A stretch of DNA of 64,000 nt, from contig NW_019775758.1 of assembly GCF_001039355.2 (NCBI RefSeq), forward strand, positions 192,738 through 256,737. Direction: 5' to 3'. Numbering within the stretch: position 1 is the stretch's first letter; every line of letters begins with the position of its first letter. This DNA is from Lingula anatina (Eukaryota; Brachiopoda; Lingulata; Lingulida; Lingulidae). Shown here in pieces: positions 24,748-35,500 of this stretch. The notes beneath the pieces are model-generated. The model was not told the origin of the DNA. It saw only the letters and a list, made by a program, of their open reading frames with translations, and searched no databases. Made by a program: the position numbers and the translations under genes.

Positions 24748-26189
24748 TCACTTGTTGGCAAATATTTCTTCCGCTTGGTGCGCCACTGTCACTAATACCA
24801 CAGTATTGGACTTAACGTGCTCGTCTATGACGTCATATGCCCTGATCAACACATTGGCCACGTGGTTTGACGTAGCCCACACGTGGAGGATCTGCTTGGC
24901 CCAGGTTTCCATGGTGTTGTTGGATGACTGGAGAATTCCTGGAAATAAAATATGGTCACACAAAATAAATAATTAAAAAAAATAATAATAAATAAAAAGC
25001 TAAATGCAACTGAAATTTATGTTGTGCTTGTAAGTCTTCTATAAGGCCAGTCAGACTAATCCATTATAAAGTGCTTCTCGTCTCATATTTATCTACCTAG
25101 GCATTCGCCCCCTGTGGCTCTTAGTTTTCAAGCTAATTTGCTAAGTACCTTTCAACTTCTTGTTCAGCAGTCTGATCGCATCCTCGTGCGTGAATTCCCC
25201 TCTGAAGTTCATAGCACGTGTCACTGACACGCCCAGCGTGCTGCCGAACATGCTGCACGTGTAGTCTGTGATGGACCCTCCCTCTGGGAAATACTCAACC
25301 TCCATCTCTGTCTGGAAATATATTATAGGGCGTTTAAATAAATAAAATCCTACATATAAACTTTTACATAAAGCTATGATGAATAATAAGTATTATTTAT
25401 TGTGTTCAGTGAAATTTCGCTCTATAAATTAGGATAGACTACTTTAGTTGATTTGTTCAATTTTTGTGAATTACCTCCTGCAAAACGTGTTATTTTTCTT
25501 ACATTTTTTTGTGCACAAATAAATAAATAAATAAATAAATAAATATTTAAAATAAATAAATAAATATGATGATTATAATGATGATGATATTAATAAATGA
25601 AAATAAATAAATGTAATAAAATTGCATCTTAAAAACAACTATTACCAAATTTATAAAATAAATAAATAATACATTTCATAAGAATACCTTCAGCAGAGTA
25701 GCCCCGAAGCAGCTTTTCATCATTTCATATGACAACACCTCAGAGACGACCGAGTTCCCTCCAGCGTTAGGCACATCTCTTATCTTGATTGCTTGCTCCG
25801 ACAGCGCCATTTTGTCCATCTGCAGCATGGGACGGAATTCACATTGAAACACGCCGTGGGCTTTGTTGTCCCGGACAATTGTCATTAATTTGAAGGTTTC
25901 TTGGCGTAATCTAACAAAGAAGTTCTTGCCGATATAACAGTTAACAGGTTGGCGGATGGCGTGAACTCCGCGTTGGTTTTTGACTCGAACCGCGTTGCAT
26001 GTCACAGGAGTAAATTGTGTGGGACCCGCGCAAGGCGCTCTCCGCGTCTTCCTCGAGTCTGAGATCAAAGGAGTCCCATTCTTCAAGAAGAGGCGAAGAG
26101 GTAGGGGAGAACGACCGGTGCCCTTGAACCTTAAAAAACCGCCTCTGCGTGCGGCCCGTCGTAAAGTTGTTTCGCCCAGCAAGCTGCAT
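24748..26189 (-). CDS. Three-exon gene, conserved-looking protein of unrecognised family
   Basis: The exons are A (about 26189 down to 25688), B (25311-25149) and C (24938-24748, ending in TGA). Junctions are AAG|GTATTC to TATTTCCAG|ACA (phase 0) and AAAG|GTACTT to TTTCCAG|GA (phase 1), and the frame is continuous from A to C. The peptide is soluble with no signal or membrane segment. Landmarks in order are QPVNCYIGKNFFVRLRQETF, VPNAGGNSVVSEVLSYEMM, EMEVEYFPEGGSITDYTC, GVSVTRAMNFRGEFTHEDAI, and WAKQILHVWATSNHVANVL, ending VLVTVAHQAEEIFANK. Motif density and short introns suggest a housekeeping protein, but I cannot name it. Oddity: the only good ATG (26189) opens a different frame, which stops near 25941. 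The frame carrying the landmarks has no ATG before the upstream TAA near 26207. See findings. Confidence 0.75.
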
Positions 26190-26648
26190 TTTTGTTTTCG
26201 TCTAAATTATATATTTCTACGATACTTGACTGCCCAAACGTTTACTAATAATATTTGATCAGTTTGGCTATGATCATATAGTGGCCGGTACTTCTCAGGT
26301 TATTTCGTATCTACCAGGTTCTACATTTTTCAGAGATTCAATGCTGTAAAGATGGTGCAATCCTTCCATATATACAGTCGCCAGGGGAAATCCGTGCCCA
26401 AAATAAAAACTAGAATGATATCATTTTCAACCAATCAACGCGCCGATTAATTACGTCAGTGCAGTGGTTAAAAATAGAACTTCTCGTAGAAGCGAGATAT
26501 TTCAGGTTTATTTCGTACAAATGATTGTTTTGGATACAAGCATATGTACCACATTTGATTATTAAATGTCTATCGTAAAATGTAAAAACCGGTTACAATA
26601 AGTGAATTTTATATAAATTTTACACTCGATTGACTATAAACAAACAAC

Positions 26649-26727
26649 ATGGCGGAGAAGCGACTGAGCCTTCTTCCTTGTTGCCGATAAAGGGACGCAC
26701 TCTCTCATGGGTACGGGCTTTATGCAG
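26649..26727 (+). promoter_or_regulatory. Candidate start region with AACATGGCGGAG (YY1-like) element
   Basis: The string ACAACATGGCGGAGAAG resembles the YY1 element (AANATGGCGGC) that often sits at or just after transcription starts of animal genes. It opens a 13-codon frame (MAEKRLSLLPCCR, stop) and is followed by a plausible donor, TATGCAG|GTATTT, at 26727/26728. It lies about 460 bp upstream of the minus-strand gene at 24748-26189 and 5' of the plus-strand adaptor gene, so it could be a shared, divergent promoter. Linkage to the adaptor exon at 31158 is inferred only. Confidence 0.35.
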
Positions 26728-29700
26728 GTATTTTACGCAGAAATATTTTCAATACTTCACTGTAGTTGAGCTGTGCATTTAAAAAGGCACAAGCCTAGCA
26801 TACAGATAGAGGCGGATGTGAGAAATGCTGGAAATATGTCGGCCACCGTGACCTCGCCAAGAGGTGATACTGTGACCTGGGACTATCTCATGGATCACTG
26901 AACGTCTGTGAGTTTCGATTTTGTAGTCGTTGAAAGGAATTTCAGTTGTCAGTTGTATGAGCCGGTGTATCTTTAGTGTTACCACGAAGCATATGTTTAA
27001 AAGTTTACCTCTAACTTGAGTGTTAACACAGGTTGATGGGCTGTGAACTGAGTGAGGCACTGGATGACATAACACAGTGTCAGTAGGTCTATTTGGAGTC
27101 TGTGGCGTCAGGAAGATTACGCTTCTGCTCAGGTATCCAGCAGTGAGAAGCCTCATTTTAAGACTTAACCCTGCTACCTATAAGTACAATGTTTTAATAA
27201 TACTTGCCTTATTGTACGCTGAGGTAAGGAGGGTTAATTAATAGTCACACAACCTTGCACAATACTGAATGACATGTGTAGCTTGTCTCATTAATAAGAA
27301 AATTTGTTTAATGGACTTGTTTTAATTTCTATTCAGTCAGGCTATAAGACAACTAAATTGAAAATATTGTAGAAAATTCCTTGGAATTCATTTTTTTTTT
27401 TTTGGGGGGGGGGAGGGGGGTTGGGGGCGAAGGCTAGGGAGATTTAGTTGTGAAAAGTTGTCAAAAGCTGAAGAAAAAATTACTGACAAGCATTTTAGTT
27501 TACTGTCACCACTTTATAGTCTTTCGAAGAGCTTCCATAATGTGGCATCTTATGCAGAAAGAAAAAGAAAGATCCCTATACAGAGGAGGGGAGTACTAGT
27601 AGCTGATCTATAATGACATAGGTGAAAAAGTCAGATCTAGACAGAACCAAATATAGACCAACATAAAGTAGTTTGTTTTATCATTTTGATAAGGACAGTT
27701 AAATGAAGATCCCAAAGATAAATCTGTGTTTGTGAACTGATAGATACATGAGACCTTGGCACAGATTTCTTAACAGGAAGTAATCAGTTATCTTTTGAGG
27801 TGTGCATGGGGCATTTTGAAATTTGTGGTATGTTGAACTGTTGTGCTGACAAAGTTTTTACTATTGAAAACTGTAATTTACAAAAACTATAATTCATACC
27901 TGTAGAGTTCAAATTTGGTATGAATATTGAATATTGATGAATATATACTCTTAATTTCACTCTTTTTTTTACCTCATAGATATTTCAAATAATTGAGCTG
28001 TAATGACTATGTTAGGGTATATATATGCAGAAAGGATCTTTTCTGTGATAAATAAATGAGTTGTTATTGACTGTGCCATGAAATTGGCAGTATTCCAACT
28101 CACTATTTCCCATAGGGTTGCTTGTTTTTTCTCAACACCTAGACTCTCTTTGCCAGGCAGTTTGCTGGAATAGCTGCTGAAAACTTCACAAGCTTTCCTC
28201 TTATCTATAGATTTTTTAAGTTCCTTGTTGGATTCCAGATAGTGTCAATGATGGTTCAAAAGTCCAAATGTAACATAGTCTATGTTTAGTTATCAGTCTT
28301 ATGGTTACTACAAAGATTTTGAAGATAGAGGTATATTAACTTTTTATATCTGTATATATATGAAGACTTGTAGATGTGAAAATTCAGTTTTCAAATCCCT
28401 CCTGGAACTTTCATGAGTTAAACTGCCTCAAGTTCCCTGGCACCTGCTTCCAAATCTCTGTAGATCACAATCACTGCAAATAGATCTATAACAATCTGCA
28501 AGAGATGGTGGTACTCCTGCTTCACACATACTGTAACATTAGGAAGTTGGAACATTTTAGTATTTCATTTGTATCTTAAATACAGAACTTTCTGATATTG
28601 AAAAACATTTGTTTTGGGTCATTACTGCAACAGTGTCATGAAGTCTATGTTTTCTTTTCGAAAAAAAGTTAAAACTGTCAAGGATANGATACTTTAGAAT
28701 ACTGTCAAAAATATTTCTGGATCTGCTCCTGTTATTGACCATGTTACCTGTTGTGCATAATGAAAAATCACTGTTGACTGACTGCTATTATAAGCATTAT
28801 TTATTGTTGCATCAAAATTGACAAAATGACCTCTTTTGCATCTTTTTTTTTCTGTTTTTTGTCTGTACATTTGACAGCTTTGCTGCCTTGTTTATAATTT
28901 ATACAAACTCACTGACAAAATATAAAGAGGAAGTCTTTGGCAGTGATGAGTCAGATGTGTGCTGTCCTCTATGTTATTTGAACACCCTTGTGTTTGATAA
29001 CTTCTATAGTGCTCTTGTGAAAATGAAAGCATTGAGTATGTTGTATGTATCTTTATTGTTGATGATTCATGTGTAAAACATTGCGAGTGTATACACTATG
29101 GGAGTTTATCCAGTGTACAATTAAAGGCTTGCAATCCTGTGTGCTTTAGGAGAAAGGTAGGATCATTTTTCTCTCACAAGACAGAGAGAAGCAGACTTAT
29201 ATAGTAACTGTGGATATTTGCATCAGTATTATTTTTATCACATAGTCAAGTACTAGTAATGTTGGATTCAGTTATAATTATATAGAGCTACAACTACTAG
29301 TACTCTATCTCCCTTATATTTATTGCCAAAGCTTTAAATACATTTTGTTGTTGTGCTAAGATCGAAATACTGGCAGTTTTGGTTTTTAGGAGTTAATGCC
29401 TCTTGAGGTAGGAATTAACCAGGGATGGACCAGTCACAGCTAGGATAGAAAATAAAGATATATTTTGGGTCCTATGTCACAGTAAGCAGACCTGTAGGGG
29501 TGGGGGTGGGCGGGAAAAACTGCCAAGCAAAAATCTTTTTAATCGTGCCATTATTTCAATGGAACCTGTTCTACAAATGATCTTTCTTTGATTGATTTGA
29601 TTTGATTTAATTTTAAGAAAGTTGAAAATGACAACTAGTAATATATGAATTCCTGACTTGAATGTTTGAAAACATTTTGATCAGTAAGGAATGTCTAGTA

Positions 29701-31064
29701 TGTACATTCACTAGTACTATCACATGAATGGTTTAGAAAAGTTTTTTTTTTTAATTTTTCTCTCATTTCAGTTTCTGCTTTTTGTAAAAAAAGTAGAAGT
29801 TAACTACTAGATTACTGACTTTTTTTTCCTCATCTCATTCTATGCCTTTTTTGATGCATGGAAAGTTTTTGACTCAATAAGGTCAGCTGTTATATATATA
29901 TACAGTACATAAGTGTCACGTGTACAAGTATAGTTTTTAGTCTACTTTCTCCTCACACTTCATATTAAGTCATTCTGATGCCAGAGAGTGCAAAGTATTA
30001 AGAAGGTATTAGAGTGCCCCTAGGTGTGTCTATTACCCAAAGTTAAAGGCACATTCACTGGTAATTGCTGTTCTAAATGGCTGTCCATCAACTTAATGGC
30101 ACTTGCATTAGAATAACATGAAGTTAAGTATTAGTCCAGGAATGAGCTGAAAGCTCACAGATGAACACTATAAGGGGTATAGATGTTAACGTTTACATCA
30201 AGTATCTTAGGAAAAAGTTGTTATGGGTAAAGTAGAAATCACCCCAGTTTACAATACTATTCAGTGTAATGGGCGATTATGATATATCAATATTCGTCAT
30301 CTTTACTTTCTGTTTTGTAGGTGAAACATGTGACTGATAGAAATGCAGTGGTGCACTGTTTCAGGTTGATTGGGACAACTGTCATTTTCTAATAGGGCAG
30401 AAAGATGTCTATTTCACTGTCAAGTGTAACATTTTAAAACTGTTGTAGAAGATTAGCTCTCTTTCAGCTGCAGCTGTTAAGGTCATTTCTTTTAACAAAT
30501 AATTTAAAACTTTACTTGTAAGATTCTGAATTCACTTCAAAATATTTCAAAGAAAAAAGTTATATCATTTTAAATATGCTGCACTACAACATTAAAATAA
30601 AAACAAACAAAAAAACAAAAAACAAAATAAGGTATCTCAAATGAAAAAAATTATAAAAAGAAAGTTACTCAATCTTCAATATACTACAGAGGTGATAACA
30701 CACGTATACCTAGTTCAGTAATATTTCATTTGCATGATATATGCATGCACTATTTTGTGTTTTAGTGTAGAGTACATGGTACTGTTTCTATGCCTCTGTC
30801 ATAACAAGTCAGGAACACAGGATACACGTTGTACATACAGGTTCTTTTCATGTAGCACAACATGATGTGCCTGTATACTGTGTACATTACGGTGTCATAT
30901 CACGCTATAACAGCTGTAACTTTCCTCACAGTTGATTTACATAATGTGCATAAAGTACCATTAGCTGTGATTGTTTACTTCTCATCTGGCGAGTTCACAC
31001 GAGGAATATTTCGGATAGTATACGTGTGAGAAAAAGAATTACCCCGTATCTTCCACTCAACACA

Positions 31065-31122
<58 letters not shown>

Positions 31123-31157
31123 TGCACACTAATCATGGCCTTTCTTGCATCTTCCAG
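26728..31157. other. Non-coding stretch, possible 5' UTR or first intron of the adaptor gene
   Basis: No coding exon recognised. A 21-codon plus-strand frame opens at about 26837 (ATGTCGGCCACC) and stops at about 26899, close to a GTGAGT donor near 26908, which could be a non-coding first exon. A long minus-strand frame at 26779-27156 lacks family features. The remainder is AT-rich simple DNA, a T/G run near 27391-27425, and CT/CA repeats at 31063-31121. Confidence 0.35.
31063..31121. repeat. (CT)n-(CA)n compound microsatellite
   Basis: A CT run interrupted once, followed directly by a CA run. It lies just upstream of the acceptor of the exon at 31158. Confidence 0.9.
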
Positions 31158-31278
31158 TTTCTGATGCAGTGACATCTATAGACCAGTATTCAGAGGAAGA
31201 CATGAAGGGCATATCAACCTGTGTCACATATCCTACCACTAGAATCAAGACATGGAAGTAATCATGACACAGCAGCAG
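31158..31278 (+). other. Probable 5' UTR exon of the adaptor gene
   Basis: Bounded by acceptor GCATCTTCCAG before 31158 and donor GCAGCAG|GTGAGA after 31278. It contains a short frame that begins ATGGAAGTAATC and stays open to the donor. Joining to the next exon at 32439 puts TAA immediately after the junction, so this would be a nine-codon upstream ORF and not an extension of the main protein. Confidence 0.5.
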
Positions 31279-31532
31279 GTGAGACTTCTAGGATTTTCTT
31301 GTTTTTCTGCTGTGTCACCGCGGAGAAAGGGATCAGCCTTTCTTGGGGATGGTTGTTACTAGGAGACCAAACAGTGTGATGGAGAAGGAGCTACTAGTAT
31401 ATAAACCAGCCTCATATGGAAAACTGCATGAAGCAGAGACTAGCAACACGCTCAGTGATAAAAGGTTTAGATTGGTGATGACAGCCTGCCACCTGGGAAC
31501 TGTCTGGTTGTTAATTTGGTCTGTGACTCAGG

Positions 31533-31534
<2 letters not shown>

Positions 31535-31625
<91 letters not shown>

Positions 31626-31716
31626 GGGGGGGGGGGTTTTTTCCCCCCTTTCACTGTGCCTCTAAAGAGGCTCCTGGCTTTAANNNNNNNNNNNNNNNNN
31701 NNNNNNNNTATATATA

Positions 31717-31771
<55 letters not shown>

Positions 31772-31850
31772 GGGGGGGGGGTTGATTCCCCACTGTCACT
31801 GAGCCTCTAAAGAGGCTACTGGCCTTAAAGTGCATGTTTATGGGCAAGTT
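31535..31850. repeat. AT microsatellite, T/G runs and assembly gap
   Basis: A long AT run (31535-31607) is followed by a T run, a G run and CACTGTGCCTCTAAAGAGGC. Then come 25 N (31684-31708), then a second AT run, T run, G run and CACTGAGCCTCTAAAGAGGC. The two sides of the gap are near copies, so the gap may be an unresolved repeat or a false duplication. Confidence 0.9.
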
Positions 31851-32455
31851 ACCTTTGTATACTGAAATTTTTTGATGAGACTACTAGTACTGGTATGATT
31901 TTCAGTGTTTAAGGGAAATTTTCTCATTTTTTGTTAGCTTGTTGAAGAGGCTACTAGCAGGACAGTCAGTGTTCACAGGGATATTCCCTGTTTGTTTTGA
32001 GCTTTTTGAAGAGGTTACTAATGGCATGCAATGTTTAATGTCAGCATGAAGTAAATGGCTGAGGTTATTAAACACGTTTGAACATAGACACTGGTGGCAT
32101 ACTATCTTTGACACCAGTACAAGGTTTTATGGTTTTGTGTGAGAAAATATTGGTAAAGCCTAGGTTACATTTACACTTTTCCAATTTCGCATTTCCTTAA
32201 AATAATCAAGATCATGGTTGCAAATATTTGTCTTTCATGCTTTGCCTAGACTACCTTAAGAAAATAAGTTCCTTGACTGCTTTGACTGGTTGCCGTAAAA
32301 GATGCTGGACCGATGATCCAATGCTTATGGATAGAACAAAAACTCTTCGACCTTTTCAAAAAGTCTTTGGACTCAGGCCAATAGGCTGGTGTTAATTTGG
32401 AACACTTGTTACCTCTGATTCTATGATTCTATTTCCAGTAATCATCCAGTAGAAG

Positions 32456-32586
32456 ATGTCCCCAGTGTTAGCAGCAAGCAGTATTCAGTTTGGTCCAGTG
32501 TATGTGGTGTCCTGTGTGGCTGTCACCCTGATTCTCGTGGTTCTTTTACTGCTGTGTGTGTGCACAGAGACCAAACAAGACAAGCA
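32456..32586 (+). CDS. Adaptor exon 1: outer segment, transmembrane helix, Cys pair
   Basis: Encodes residues 1-43 plus part of 44. The helix begins at about Val15 and ends LLLLCVCTE, so two cysteines sit at the inner membrane face, as in the CxxC of PAG. A TAA three bases into the exon (32439-32441) excludes coding from the preceding exon. Acceptor ATTTCCAG before 32439; donor CA|GTAAGA after 32586. Confidence 0.85.
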
Positions 32587-35500
32587 GTAAGAGTTCATGA
32601 GTGGATGTTATTTAAGGGTTAACAGGGTAGTCTTTTAAGGGTGTTGGGTGTAGTTTATTCTGAACTTCTGAATTACTAGGATTGTAATCTTGAGACTTTG
32701 TTTCTATATCTGGCAATGTTTGTGATAGCCAATCTCCAATTTCTGCAACTGTGCATATAATGTCATTCTTCTAGGTAAAATTCATCTCCATTCACTGTAT
32801 AGCTGAACTGTATGGTATTATATGATGAAATAAGATACGGTAGAGGACAAAATATATATAACACAACATGTTATGATATGTCATGATACAATACAATGCA
32901 TTGCAGTGCAATATAATTGCAATGAATATACTTCAACAAAACAATTTTCAATTACAATGTGATGAAATATGATATGAATTATAAATCATTCTTTCTTTTT
33001 TAATCTCAGACCGGCCAATGAGTTAGAATTACAAGAGAAGAGGCCTGTCTCAGCTGTAAGTAAACAGTCATGGACATCTCAGATTACACATTCACATGTT
33101 TCAATCCTAACTCCTTTTACAAGAAGTATTTTCATTATAAAGGAAGTTTTTTTTTTATCTTATACTTTACAATTCAGTCTGGTTGAGGACATTCCTGTGA
33201 ACTTGCATACATAGTAGTGTTTTCAAGATTCTTTATATGAACACACAAAGTGCTGGCTTCATCTTTCATTGCTGATGTGTGACTTTTAGTACATATATTC
33301 AAAGCACTTAAAAGGCAATGTGAGTGTACGTTTTACAAGGATTTCCTGTTACAGGATGCCAACGATGTTAGAGTCAGTGTGACAGAAGAGGCAGAGACAA
33401 AAGAGAAAAATGGCAGGGTGACCAATGGCAACGAATCTCAAAATGGCAAGAAAACACGGTAGGTACAGTTGATGTGGAACTGAGTCCTTCCAGGGTCAAC
33501 TTATGTATATTTNGAAAGGTATTGAAGAAAAAAAAACATTTTGAGATTTTAATTCAGTGTTATTTCACATTTTACGACATCCAGATATTGCATATGGGAC
33601 AAGTCATTTTGACTTGTAGTTTTTAATTGAAATTTTATTTAAGACTCTAAAAGTTTAGTCTCCCTCTGTTCTTTTCTATTGTGGTTTTGTATTGTGGTTC
33701 CCAGGAATGACTCGAGAAGCTCCCAAAATGCAGCCACCTTGGATCGCGCTCTGCCAGCCATTCCCATCACCCCACCGTCCGATGTTTTTCAAGAAGAAGA
33801 AGAAGAGGACAGCGAGAATTACGATTTGATTCAACGTGGAGGAGACAATGCCGCGGACGAAGGAGAAAGTCCTTATGACCTAGTTGGTACTGACTCGAAG
33901 CGGGAAAACCCGTATGCCAAGGTCAAAGGTGCAAACGGTGGAGGAAAGGACTCAGTTGATCCATATTCCAAGGTCAAGGGGAAAGGAGAAGATCCTTATT
34001 CCAAGGTCAAAGGTGAAGCATCTTCATCCTATGACCCGTATTCTAAGGTCAAAGGTGATCTAGAGAACACGTATGAGAAAGTTGAGGATGATAAGAGAGC
34101 TAAAAATGGAAAGAAAGAGCCGCCATATGGTAAAGTGAAAGAACCTGTGAGGGAGCATCAGTACGCTGAGGTCAAAGGCCAGAGGGAGCATGTGTATGCC
34201 GAAGTCAAAGACAAGAAAAAGAATCCCCCAATCGCAGCCTTTGGGGACTCAAATGACATTGATAAACATCGAAAAAGACCAACATCACAACCAGTGGTAT
34301 CAGAGTATGTGGGAGATCCTGACTACGAACTTCCACCAGTGCCAATAAAAAACTTTGGTGAGGAGGAAGATGTGAGCAGTGATCAAACAGACCCCTCCTC
34401 ACCACCTAATGGAGCTGTCAATCAAACCCTGGCAACTGCCAATCAAAGTCCCACTCCTCCTCAAGCCCTGCCCTCAGCCCCACCTATTTCCCCGCCCCTT
34501 CCTGCTCCTACTGTCATGGTATCTGCAGCTTCATGGAATGGTGAAGGTAAGCAGAATTTGTGGAGAACTTGGTTAATATTTTTCTTGTTATATGTAGAAT
34601 ATAATACAACAGATTTTAGTATAATTATTCTGTAACAACAGCATAATAGAAATAAATCAGTTTCTTTTTATCATCATCTTCCAATATGTGATGAAAAATT
34701 GTTGATGAATAAAGTAAATAAATCATGACAAATTATTACGAACTAACTAATATTTTTTGTCAAGATTTATTTGCTTTTTTCACTAACAATTATCTAAATG
34801 TGTGGATTTCTAACATTTTCTTCAGTAATATCCATGCACAATCTACTCTCAGCTGCACTCTCAACTGCAAAAATTATGATATATAATTGTAACGATAATT
34901 TTATAATTATATGCACCTGTTATGTTCTAGTGGACACAGATCCATCTTACACTAAAGTGACGGCCAGGGAATCTTTGGCAAGTATACGAGCTCGTGAAGC
35001 CCAGAGAGAGGCTAACGAGGAAGATTTTTACGAGTCTGTGACAGACGCTGATGATTCTGTAGAAGATGACTACTGTAAGGTACAGATGAGGATTAATGTG
35101 GTAGCATATTTATAGATAAGATACACATAGGCAATCTTGAATTGATTTACCAATGAGTAATCATCAAAATATCTGTTGAAATGTGATCATGGTAGTTTAA
35201 ATGTACAGCAGAGTGAAAAAAAATGGTTATGATCAATGACATATTTTGTCCATGTTACAATCCATAAAAAAGAAAAAAAATCAACACTTGGGTATGCTCC
35301 CAGTTAAATAGTCCTTAAACATCAAAGTTGTATGGAGTTTGCTTTATTTTCATATTGTTATATATGTATATTGTAAACTTTACACACTAGGTTAATGACA
35401 CAGATCTGCCGCCCCCTATCCCCACCACGGAGAGGAGTCCTCTGGCCAAGTCCAAGCATCTGTTTAGGGAGAGTGTGACCAGTGACCTGTATGCAGAAAT

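Noticed and set aside
26779-27156. 125-codon minus-strand frame
   Set aside because: No family features, biased to His/Ser/Pro/Ile, and it lies in a likely UTR or promoter region of the opposite gene.
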